From Apostichopus leukothele (Eukaryota; Echinodermata; Holothuroidea; Aspidochirotida; Stichopodidae), in contig JAAAKB020041661.1 of NCBI GenBank assembly GCA_010014835.2, forward strand, positions 1-23,368: 23,368 nt of DNA, given 5' to 3'. Numbering within the stretch: the stretch's first letter is position 1; each line of letters begins with the position of its first letter. The translations under genes and the position numbers were made by a program. A model generated the notes under the pieces. The model was not told the origin of the DNA. It did not search any database and was given only the letters and a program-made list of their open reading frames with translations. Positions 1-12,200 of the stretch are shown piece by piece.

Positions 1-15
1 TCCGAAACGAGTTCA
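1..15 (-). other. PTPN9: PTPN9 3' UTR, first 15 bases
   Basis: The bases downstream of the TAG stop on the minus strand belong to the 3' UTR or terminal exon. No polyadenylation signal falls inside the window. Confidence 0.8.
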
Positions 16-257
16 CTATTCTCCGTTACCGGTACTTCTTTGTGGTTTTTCGTAGCCATTGAAGTCGAGGTCCAGTCCCACCAGCATGCCTTTGGTTTGT
101 GCAAACTCTATGAGGGCGAGGTAACAGAATTCATACTGGTCGGGTGTCTGGATACTGAAAGCTCTCTGTGATCTCATCTTCCTAACGGTGTTGCAGATAT
201 CGACGGTGCCGATGTCCTCCAGACGACACATGCTGATATCCAACGTGCAGAACGTCC
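16..257 (-). CDS. PTPN9: PTPN9 terminal coding exon: Q-loop and C-terminus
   Basis: This 242-nt exon begins after acceptor tttctcttcag, and its GG completes the split Gly codon. It encodes [19 protein letters not shown], the helix after the P-loop, then [18 protein letters not shown] with the Q-loop glutamines (Q503 and Q507). [15 protein letters not shown], the last helix of the domain, follows. After it comes a short, poorly conserved tail ending STGNGE and a TAG stop at 18-16. The human protein likewise ends shortly after its EFAEKEGM segment, so the C-terminus looks complete. An in-frame Met at 285 lies inside the upstream intron and is not used. Confidence 0.97.
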
Positions 258-3200
258 CTGAAGAGAAAGGAAAGGTAAGAGACATAAAGAGTAAGAAAAA
301 GCTGGCAAATTAATGATTTCATGATTTTTAGCAGCTTCCAGTCAACCATTTAATTACAAACTAGCTGCTTTAAATCTAAGCTCTACTAACGAGCAGTAGG
401 ATCTAACTATTATGTGCTTTCACAATGGTTATTACAAAGCTACTCCATGGGTGATGAGTCACGGTCAAGATTTTATCTACAAACAAAGGGCAATAGCTGA
501 AGTTGCGTGTTGTAAAGTTTGCTTCATGTCTTAAGTCATTTATATAATGATTCAGATATTGTTTTATTTTTCCTAGATGACATTAGACTGAATGGGATAC
601 TTTTAGTTTCAGTGTACTGTGTGTGTGTATTGCAATCCTATTCTAGCCAAATTACTCTGTAAACAGGCTATTTTTACTTATATTTTTCTTCTTCTTCTTT
701 CGCATGGACTGAAAGGTTAAACTGTTACATTCGCAGAATATTAATGGAGAAGCAGGAGAAGGGGACATATAGGGGAATAGAGGAAGGACGTGACCAGGTG
801 CACGTTAAGCCATCACTACTCACTGTCATTTCATACAGACCTTTTAGTAACTAACAGAAGTAAAGGTGTTTAATACATGTGACATAACAAATGTTGCAAT
901 GTGATCATAAACTTTCTTTTGACAACTCTGAATGTGCACAAAAAATGTGCTAGTTTTCAAAATGCTACAGATCATACACACCCCACAAGGCCATAGATCC
1001 AACAATATCCCACTCTTTAATGCCATCTTTAATCATTGGATAATAGTTTGATCATTCTGTTCAAAACCCCTACCCCCCTCCACCCAAAACTAACTTAATA
1101 AATTAATAAATAAAAAAATAAAACAGGATTTGAATACACACTGATCATATTTTGCTACCTTCCAAGTTCTTAACAACTATAACCAAAATAAGTAATTTAT
1201 TTTTTAAATTTCCATTTATTTGCAAAAGAAGCAACATCAGATTGCCATGGTAACACATCTTTCCAATATAACGATCACCTCATATTCAAGATTACTGATG
1301 CGGCAACAGAAGATGTCAAATTGATAAACAGTTTTTTTGCTTCTGAACAACTGAAAATCAATCTCAAAGTCTGTGAGATGTGTGAGGGTTTCATATATCT
1401 ATCGCCATGGGATACAAGGTAGCAGAAATTATCTATAATAAATTCTGGTATTTTGTCTGTTTTGATTTTCTCTTTACCCACTTTTTCATTGGTATTTATT
1501 ATTTTAAGTAGAGTTGGGTGGCTTGTAATGATTAGAAGTGTTTGTTTTTTTTAAAGAATCTACAAGGTATTTCCAGCTGATAGTTGCTATGGAAACTGAC
1601 TTTACTATCTATTATGCAAATAATTTATCTTTTATCATATCTATAAATTAAATCACCAAATTGCCACAAAAGTGCTAGTATGCACAGTACATAGTCTTGG
1701 TACACACAACATTAAGCATTTTCAAAAAGTTCTTATCTACAAAATTAATCTGTTTAAGAGCAATTTTGGTGCAGAATTAAAACCAGTCACCTGAGATTAA
1801 GTTCATTTATTAAATTTCTTTCTCATATATGCAAGTTGGGATGGAGTTTCAAGAGAAAACAGTCAGTCATGCTACGTATAAAGGACATTTGAAAGACATG
1901 AATGTTAGCAAAAATAGTCTTTGAAGAGGAAGGCATATTTATAAAAAACAAACACACACACTCACAGATAGGATATTAAGAAAGCAAACCTTGTCTAAAC
2001 CAAAAATTATTTGTCAAAATGTTGACCGTTGGAATGAACTACCCTAACTGACTCCTTTCAATAAAATAATGTGAAAAGTGGCGATTTTCTTTGAACGGTA
2101 TCTTGCAGTTTGTTAGTACATATTGGTTGCTGTTTTGAAGACTGTTTACAAAATTAGGTTCAAACACTTGACGTTTAAGCATCAAAGAATACTCACGAAG
2201 AATCATCCACATATATTTTATTTTTAGTCAACATCTTCACAAACATTTAAATCATACAATGCGATTACTGAGACACATTACACTCTATTCATCAATAAAA
2301 GGGACCATTTGATTGGTCTTTTCTGAGTTTTGAGGTACCAGCCTGCCAGACACTACTGTATGCCATCCATATGGCCATGCAAACTTTTGTAATGCGATAA
2401 ATATCTAACAACAAATTTTAAAAGTTGCTGGTCGGATCTTTGTTATATCTAAACACAGCAACTCCACTGCATTTCCTAAAGATTGAGTTTTGTTTGACTT
2501 GATTAGCTAGCCTCTGTTTTAGTTTGTGTTCTTTTTATCATCCTCATTAAGAGACTTGAAAAGTTCAACAGAGAGCAACATGCAGAATATTCAAGATGCC
2601 ACAATTAAAAATTCCCTTTAATTATTTTGCACCGAATGGTGCAATCTTGCGATAGACTTGTCTTTATTTCACAGCATTAATCCCTCTTCCCCCAGAACAG
2701 ACCTACCAAGTAGCCAACATACATGAATATTCACATTCTTAGTCATACAATTTGTTCAAATGAGATCCGGGATAGATTTCAATACCTGTCCTTCCGATAC
2801 CAGCGCTGCAATGTATCAGGATCGGGGGTCCACCTGGGTGGCCGGTCCAAGCCGCATCCATCGTCTCCAGAGCCTGGCTTTGATACCAACGAACTTCCTT
2901 TCTGAAGTGGAGCATGGCAGATGCAGAACTAGGGGTACCAAAGTCCGGCCAGCTGGTAAACTGCATGTGAGTGACTTGCCTTATTTCGTCAGTCTGAAAA
3001 AAAAAGTAATAATTTGAGGGGGGAAAACAAAAAGGTGAGATTTTGGCTGTTGAATGTTCTCCATTGAAAAAGAAAGTATTAAATAATAAAACTCACAGTT
3101 GCATAATGTGCAAGGTATTGTGGCATCTGACTTAAAAAACGTCCATCCAAGAAATGGTGCTGAAAAACTTGACATAGGCACCACAATGTAGTATATCAAG

Positions 3201-6200
3201 TTTACACAGTCTGGCTCTACCCAGACCTGGTTAGGTCTTCAACATTTGGTAACTTTAATTAACAAATAATTAATTCAATAACTATTGAATTATATTGATT
3301 GCACAATGACAACTAATCAGAGCCCCTGTAAACCTAATTTGTGTCCTGCGGAGTTGGCCTTTGCTAACAGTGAACCGTTTCTAAAACTAGTAAAACTACA
3401 AGTCTTGAAGGATTTAAAACCTGTGATACTACTGCGTCTCGTTAAAATACATATTTCTGTGCTCGTTTATGGCAACCTGGTCTCTTGCTGCGCTACTACC
3501 TGCTTTTAAAGTATAGTTCCAATTGATATTTACATTGAGAAATTGGCAAGTCACACACACGTCATGACACTTGCTTGTTTCAACAGGAATTCAAAATGGC
3601 CGACTATTTTCAATGCCAGTGTTGAATGATACGGTAGGAACCTGTAATGAAACTGACATTGCAAGGCCATGCTAGGCAGAACAACATAATGAGTCACAAA
3701 TTGTTCTGTCTTGTCGTTAACAATGTGCACTATCATCTTTTGTTCTCAATTGTCACCTATCCAGTTAGTAACAAGAAAACCGACATCATAAAGAAAACTA
3801 TAAAAAAGCCTGACTTTAATAGTCAAGAAATAAAGTATAAGCAAAGACGGTCTAACAGCACAATCTAGACCTTTGTAAATCACTTCAGCATTAGTAATCA
3901 ACATTCTACAACTAACTATAAAGATTTCAAAACAAAATGGAAATATCAACAAAAAAGAAGAAAAAAAAGGACAAAACACAACACAAATGGAGAGACAAAG
4001 AGAGACTAGAACCTGATTTTGGTGGAATGTGCCCTCCTCACATGAAGGGGACAGGGCTAATACCATTACAGGTGACAGGACAATATTGTCTTAATAGTGT
4101 CATTTTATTTATTTTCACAGACTCATGATCAATGATTATGGTAATCTGGAGACCAGCTTGTTGACTTGGACTATTGCAAATTCAAAGGGATATTCCACTG
4201 GCTGAAGATAACTGCTTTAACATAAAACCCTGTCTGAGACGACCAAACTTCTGTTCAAACAAACAAAATCAGCTGTGGACATCAAATTCAGATTGCATTG
4301 TAACTAAATACCTCCAAAGACATAAAATGATAAATTGGTAGCACCCCCTAAAATCATTGTGTTCTTTTAAACCTACACATCTCTCCTACAGTGTACATAT
4401 TGGTCTAGTTATTTTGCTACATTCTTTCGGGCAACCAAGCTTGCTATTTCCCATGCATTAAATTAAAGTCTCAACCCGAGCCTACTAAAGCTATAGGCTG
4501 TTTCTGATGAAGCTTACGGAAAGAAATCAAGGCCCAAAAAGGCTGAAAACTCATACACCTGTTTGTTATTATCCAATGTGAACACAGCCTAAGACCAGAC
4601 TCATGACCGGCAGTGGTGTTTTGTTACAATTATTTTTCTTTCTTTTTTTCAAACTAGGATTATTACTACCCATTTTGTTGTTGTTGTTGCTTAAATCAGG
4701 CTCATTTCTTACCATGGTGTTTTTTAAGAGTAGACTGGTGATTGTGTAGTCTTTTTCTCTGATTGCTTCCAAGTTTGAAACCCTGAAGATCCCGTAGTCC
4801 TTTGTCGTTTCTTTCTCAGCCGGCCAATATTGGCCGCATTTCTGCCTATTTCTCTCCATGCACTTTGTGGTCATAACCACGGTAAGAACATGTTCACTCC
4901 ATATCAGATGCCAGAAATCGGAGTAGGTCTTTGGCAGAGGACCTAGAAGGGACAAGGTACATATAAAAGAGAGTTAATTTAATTATACAGTGGTTTCTGG
5001 GAAGAGACAGGAAAGGGACTTAATGAGATATTTGGCATTGGGTGTGATCCTTGCCTATAAATGTATACAAGGGGTACTGTGTATACCGCAGCGCACTGGT
5101 TCAAATTATATGTTCCTACAAACTTCTTAACTCTCTCAAAATATTTTTAAGCACTCAGAAAACGTGAACAAAGTCACTTGAACACCATGAAAATGCTGTC
5201 GGTTACAAGGTATATCATTGCAGGTCACCATTTTTACATGTAGCTCTTTATGAGCAAACTACTTCTCAGTGAAAAAGTTACTTTGACCCCTCTTCTTTCA
5301 TCTTTTGAAAGCTTCACTGTAGACATCTGAGTGTAAACATGTAGGAAACTAGAGGTATGTGAATACTTCATAACGGTGTAAATGTTAAGAGAGCTGTTTG
5401 CTGAGTCAATGGTAGACAGTTTATGTTAGACTTCTTTCTCATAGAGAGTGGGAACCACCTCTGTGACCATGTGACTCTGCTATAGTTACAAAACCAAAGT
5501 CACTAAAAAAAACAATTTCTCAAATTTTGCCCAATGATTCTGTTAAAAGCTACCCCGGTAGCTGGTGTGAGTAACATTGGTAACGTTATGGACCAATCTG
5601 GCTTCTTCCCAACATACGGCAGTGGAGTAAATTACGTACCCTGAGCTGCGATAAACGCATTCTTTTGCTTGTAGCCGTCTACGTAGTTTGCGTTGATGTA
5701 ATCAGAGAACGGGTCGCCGTTTATGGGAGGCAAGCATACTCTGGAGTGATCGTAGCACACGACGTCAGCATAACGATTTTTTGGCAAGTTAAATTTATGT
5801 CTGCAAAAAAGATAGAGGAATAAGTTGCAATAAGTGATGAGAAATTTGAAGAAAAGCAAAACAGAGACGATATAGAAAGATGGCGAGCTGTAACTAAGAA
5901 AAAAAAAGTCAGAGACAAAGATAGATATTAACAAATTTTACAGCCTAATATGTGTAATAAATGGATACACATGTGATTCAGAGATATAATTAAAATTTCA
6001 AATTTAGAAATAGAATGCATCAGTTAGGAGAAAGTAGAATTGATGTTTTAACAGCAGAGTGAAGAAGATAGTGGACAGCATACTGTGAGATGGGAATCAT
6101 AGGAAGCCTACGGTTATCACAGTAATGTATCCAATTTGTACAGTTTGTACTGTCAACGTTTTATTCATGATCCCAGTGTGACTAGGCTCAAAGTCTCAAG

Positions 6201-9200
6201 GAGTCTATAAAGCTCATTAAAAAAAATAAAAATCATCCGTTGAATGTACAAAAGAATTAACTAGACAGACTACATCGCTACTGCGTCTTATAGTTAAGAA
6301 ACGTTTTGAAAACACAACTTTCACTCAAAAGTTACAAAACACCATGGCAATAATAATTATTACAAACCGGGCAGCAGAAGTGGCTAAAATATGTGTTATT
6401 CTAGTAAAGCATTATGGATATTTTCATATACCTGGCATCTTTAATAAAAAATTGAATAATATCACAAAGTTTTCTCCACCCTTACAACCATCCACATTAA
6501 TGCAAACACAGTTTAGCTGTTCAACTGCCAATCTAAAAGTTAATGGTCTATCAAGGTGCAACAGAAAAAACCAATCTTTAATATAATGAAGTAAATATTG
6601 GCAAACTAATTGTGTTACTCAACCACAAAGTCAACCTTTCTGATATTCTGAAGGCATAACTACCATGCAATATGCTAAGAATAACCCTATTCAATTCCTA
6701 TTCAACCCTATTCAATTCACTCCAGGGTTGGCACGGTAGAATGAGGTGCTAAGGTTGTGAGGAGACAGGTAAGCGAGGAGTGAAGTAACTCTACCATGCA
6801 ATATGCTAACAAAAACCCTTTACAATCATTGTCACAGTTCGTTGATCATCAAATACCATTTCTTTCCCTTCTTTTTTTTTCCCCTTTTCTAGCAATTTTT
6901 CTTACATGTTGCTAAAAGCACGGTTTAAAGAAGGAAGTGTTTAAACCAAAGGTACAAGATATTGCAATGAAAGTGAATGAATATAATTACAACTTCTGTA
7001 GCGTAATATAAGGTTCCTGGTATTGGTCGTGATGACTTTGTTATAAACTTGCAACATTTTGACAAGTTTATTTTCAGTTTATTTTGAGCACAACAGCTTT
7101 AACAGAGAAAGAAACAGATATTACAAAACCGCGATGGAAAATACTGTCCATGCAAGTATTCAAAAGTAGGGGAAAGACCTGACTGATGCAATTAAGTATT
7201 AACTGTTAATACGACTCACCATGGACCTATAAGAAATTGCAATAGTTCTACAGGTACATCAACAAGACCTTACCACGGTAACCTTTCCAATGAAAGCAAA
7301 ATATCTTCATGGACATACATTATATTATCATGACCTTTATATGACATGGATCCTCAGTCATATATTACCAGAAAGTTAAGCTCCCAGGGACAAAAAAAAA
7401 ATAACCCAAATGGCAAGAATCCATTAATTATTTTCAATCTTTGGTCAGTAGTTTTATTCTGTAACAAAAATGAGTTCTCTCCGAAATTCCATAAACTCCT
7501 TCTCCATTCAACGGGACACACACTGCAAATCAAAACTGAAGTCAAACATTTCAAACTTATTTTTGAAACTTTTTCACAAAAGGAGAACAAGTCTAGAATA
7601 AAATCTGTGTTATGATAGCTCCAGTGCCTTGGTCTATAGCACCACCAAAGTCGGTCCAAACCTTTATTTGCAAGTTCTGTTAGTATAAATGGTCGTGAGT
7701 TTTTGACTTTGTTAATTGCTCTTAAGGAGCAATATATTACTAACAAAGCTGTCTATCTGAAAGGTCATTTTCTTGATTTTTTATTTTTTTATTTTGACGT
7801 TGTCTTGGGCGAGCCTGGGACTGTTACAATAATACCTAGCCCATGCTCTGCAATATTGCTTGAGCCAGACAGACTTTTCCAGGATGAAGGACACTCAAAA
7901 AACAAAAGTTTTGTCAGAGGGAGGAATAATTTATCCAGTATCGCATTGCAAAATGCAATACAAATGCAGAGATGTATAGCAGTTTTGTAGATGGGGACAA
8001 TAGTACTTTAAAAGAGACGAAATTCATAGACTTGACGGACACACAAAATTTAAACACTATTGAACTTGTGTAATTCCCTGCTTGTATTAAAACACCCACA
8101 GCTTCAATAGGTTTCTTTACACAATGCAATGGACCCTAGGAATCTGACAATTACCATGAACAGAACAAAATGATATGAAAGTAAAACTCTTCAAACATCC
8201 TCTCCTGGTTTATTGTTGAAGGTTTGCTATCTTTTATCATTATGAGACCAGCATCTGCTATCACTTTCAAGAAATCCATTCATAGGGAAATATGACTCCT
8301 AGGTTAAACCTATCTTTAGCTTCATTTTTACTGGCTTGTTTTAGTTACAGCACACTGCAGCAATACAAGTAACAATGACTACTCTTGATATCATTCTAAA
8401 CAATTTGAGATCCAAGGTAAATTTGAAACCAGCAACATTAATTTTTTTTTAGCAACATTATTATTTTTTTTTATTTCACTAAATTCTGTCCCTGTTATTA
8501 AGCCTCATTTCTGCTTGTTATAAACACAAACTTAAAACTGATCCCTATCGTGAGAGCCTGAATCATTCCTTTCACTGCTGACAGGCTTCCCCTATAATCG
8601 TTCTATTAATATCATTATTTTGAGGTACTATATTCCACAGATTTTATTCCTGTGTTGAAGAGAGGGGGCCTGACGTTTCGATCCTATCAGGATCTTCTTC
8701 AGATGCTGAATGACAAGTTACAGTAACAGAAGGGATATATACACACAGAGAATACAGACAGGTTTAATAATGAGCTTGTCACAAGAGACTCAGCAGAGTA
8801 GAATTAAAAGTGTAAACAATGATGCAGAGTTTGTAAACACACCAAAGGCTGTTAGATTTGAAAAGCACAGCTTGAAAAACGGTTACGTAGCTACTGTCAA
8901 CCCGTACAGTTTAATATTCATGACATTGCAGTTTTCCATAACTCCCTACCTATAATACCTACATGCAATATATAGTGGTGGGTATATTTGTGAACTGAGA
9001 CACAACACACTGTGTTTTTTTTACACTTAAATTAGGTTTTACAGTTGCTCAGTCCGTGTGAAGGGGCCAATAATGGGGACAATAAGAGCATGTCACGCTG
9101 ACGATGTGATTGTCTGCTACATATAATATGTGCACCAAAACACGGTTTGGATAGTCTGAGTAATAGTCAGTTAATTTGTGTGTGCTCTGAATGGAATGTT

Positions 9201-12200
9201 AAAGGAGGCTTTCAAAACACCACTACATCAAGCCATTGTAAACCACCTCTCCTCCACACAGTTGTCATAAAACATGTATGAACCATGGGAAAATACCGAT
9301 AACCTGGCAATTTTGGTTCCTTGCGGTAAAGAAACCACTGGTACTAAGATCGCTTCTCTCTTGTCTTATATGTATCAATGCCATTTCATTCTGCATGTAT
9401 CATCATGCCCAAGTAGAGCTACGGTCGATAGCCATTCCGCTTTCATAAATCCATTTTTCTAACGCCACTATGACCTCATCTGACTTAAATCTATACTGAA
9501 TGGCCCACCACATGAAGCAAATGCCTTAAAGGATAGCTCAGGGATAATAAAGTTTACAATCCCCTGTATAGAAAGCTGGAAACATGAATACCCACATCAA
9601 GGTCCAAACGAAAAATATATCCCCATCTGGCCGAGAATATGACTTAAACCAACAACATCTGGGAAATAGCATGTAGGAATTGCACACAAGATTCAGCAGG
9701 TTTACTTTATAGATTATGTTCCTCTTTTTACAGGCCATACATAAATTTACCTTGAACTATCCCATAAAATGATCCAACTTTAGCAGTTTTATAGTTCTTG
9801 TAACATCAGAGTTCTACTTTCAGAAATAATTACAGCACTCAAAATTCAAAACGACCCATCTGACCAATGATCAAGTCAGTAACTTTTATGAGAATGTGCT
9901 GTCATCATCTCAGTCAGACAAGAAACTCTGTCATTAAGTCGAAAAAATGCTTTGCATGCAAAACGACACCTGCAAGACTAAAGGATATTTTCATTTGAAT
10001 TTATTCCATGGGTTCATATCTTTGCGGAAAAGTTGTTAATTACTTTAAATTTATCAATGACAGGAACTATCACCATTCGGTGACAGTGTCAAATATGTCA
10101 GAGGAAATTAACTGTATTAGGGCTGGTCAAAGGAGATACATATGATTTAGAAGTTAAAACTTAAGCTCGCACCTGGTGGATTGCCATGACTAAGTCCGCG
10201 TTGCTTGAAGCAAACGAAAGACGAAATAAACAGGGAAGGTCCTTTGGGTATGACATAAAGTCTGTGCTTTAATAAGACAGCATATATGGTGTCATATATG
10301 TATCTATTCATGCTTAATGTCATCCTGGAGTTGAAGAATAAGTGTATGTGGATGCAGTACATGTATTCATTACATGTTTCAACATGTAGACGTACACAGC
10401 TGAGGTATATGTGTATATGGCTGAGGTTACGGTGCATACGACTCAGGTATATGTGGTTGAGGTATATGTGTATGTGGCAGAGGTATATGTGTATGTGGCA
10501 GGGGTATATATGTGTATATGGTAGATGTATATAGATGTTTATGAATTAACATAGATAACCACAGTATATTTGTAAATAGGGCTCAAGTATGTGCCTACAT
10601 ATTTCTGCAAATGACAGAGGTATATGGCTGAGGTATATGTGCTTACAACTCAGGTATATGTGGCTGAGGTATATGCACATGCAGAGTTCAGGTTATATAC
10701 ATGTCTTAACATATATTAAATTCTGTATCAACATAGTTGAGGTATATATGTGATATGGTTCAGGTATTTATGTGGCAGGGGTATATATGTGTATGTGGCA
10801 GGGGTATATGTGTGTGGTAGGGGTATATGTGTATGTGGCAGGGGTATATATGTATGTGGTAGGGGTATAGATGTCTATTAATTAACATAGATAACCATAG
10901 TATATGTGTACATGGTGAGATATTTGTAAATACAGCTCAAGTTATACTGTGTGCCTACATATTTCTGCATATGACAGAGGTATATGGCTGAGGTATATAT
11001 GTGCATACAACTTAGGTATATGTGACTGAGGTATAGTGTCAACAAATAAATTGTTGAGGTGTATGTGTATGTGATAATTAATATGGCATGAAGAGTATGT
11101 ATATTATACATACCAACTCACAATGATGTAACAATAGGGAGGAGTGAGAGAGGCAGGGAACAGGGAGGATAACAAATCATTTGTGTATTGCCTTTTTGTA
11201 GCTCATTATAATTAGCAGCAACAACCTGCACAGATAAGATAACTCATTATTAACCAATCAGGGTTATCTCTGTAGACATGCAGTACCTACATATTGTGTC
11301 TGACAGGGGGACAAACATATTATGTCCTGCTGCCTGGCTGGATGCTGAAGCCCCCACAGCATGCTACTTTGATAGGGTATCTTACCTAAAACTGATATTT
11401 CCACATCAAGGGGGCTGCCAACCTTGTTTATGTTATTGCCTACTTACAGCACACAACTAGCATATTTGAGACCATTTATATTGTCGGTGAGCCTGTTTGC
11501 ATTTGATACCAATGTAGTAATACATATCGCTCTCTGGCCACTAACCTTGATGCATTAAATGTCCCAGTGGGGGGCTCCGCCCTGATGGCTGCATACTCCT
11601 GGTACATACCACTCTGTTTTTGTGTCAACACATACTCCACCAGACTCCTCATGTCTAAACCATGACCATCAGGCTGGTGAACACACTCTTCATCATATTC
11701 CTCCTCTGCTGGAATGTTTTCCGAGATATCAGAATCTGTTACCGAGGGTCTGGGGGGTTTGGGCGGGGGGTCTTCCGGTTCATCGCTGGAGAGGCCGTCG
11801 GCGTCGCTGCGGCTCAAACGGTCGTCGGTAGTTAAGGTCCTGGCTTCGCCGAGGAGTGTGTCACCGTTACCCATCACTATGGATGGTTGCTGTGCAGCTT
11901 CTTGTCTTTCATCAAAATCAAGTTCACTGCTGCTACTCATACCGTTTATTTTGACTGCCTCGGCAGATTCAGCCTCATGTTTGCCTCCATTGCTGATACC
12001 CACAGTGTTTAAACTTTCACTACTACCTCTGGGTTCTGGGACAGTGTCTTGCAAGGAGCCACTGCTATTAGTTCTTTGATCTAAGTGGTTTTCCTGTGAA
12101 GGGGAACTTGTGAGGTGTGCACCAGCTGCAAACAGTTCCACAGCTCTCCTGTTCGCTTCCAATGCTCTACTATCGTTAGAGAATTCATTGCTCAGCGTCT

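Larger units (their letters stand above)
258..2785 (-). other. PTPN9: Intron between P-loop exon and terminal exon (2528 bp)
   Basis: The donor is GTATTG and the acceptor is a pyrimidine run ending in CTTCAG. The intron is AT-rich and non-coding, with short open frames lacking recognisable content. It contains two perfect 14-base RFX X-box-like sites (1241-1254 and 1583-1596), a short TG run near 620 and a CA-rich stretch near 1950-1966. I see no other gene or repeat family. Confidence 0.9.
5801..11545 (-). other. PTPN9: Intron between linker exon and first PTP-core exon (5745 bp)
   Basis: GTTAGT donor and TTTTTTGCAG acceptor. It contains a duplicated 30-bp block (6660-6689 and 6791-6820), an interspersed-repeat fragment (about 8660-8716), a two-unit T-rich repeat (8431-8470) and a two-level minisatellite (about 10400-11073). 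The longest open frames (for example 7354-7746 minus, 7703-7990 plus) have no recognisable domain and are judged non-coding. The rest is plain AT-rich intron. Confidence 0.88.

Noticed and set aside
4498-4560. ctgtttctgatgaagcttacggaaag..., resembling other retroelement-end motifs
   Set aside because: The similarity is vague and lacks the hairpin seen at 8667-8700.
7354-7746. 130-codon minus-strand open frame inside the 5.7 kb intron
   Set aside because: No recognisable motif, composition typical of AT-rich intron, and no flanking splice sites that would fit the gene.
10286-10534. 82-codon plus-strand frame with repeating RYM(C/W)MW-type units
   Set aside because: It is a translation of the minisatellite unit; the periodicity comes from the repeat, and there is no homology or splice context.
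11714-12079. 121-codon plus-strand open frame
   Set aside because: It lies antisense to the PTPN9 linker exon. Its Ser/Leu-rich content is the mirror of the acidic, serine-rich coding frame, so it is a shadow.
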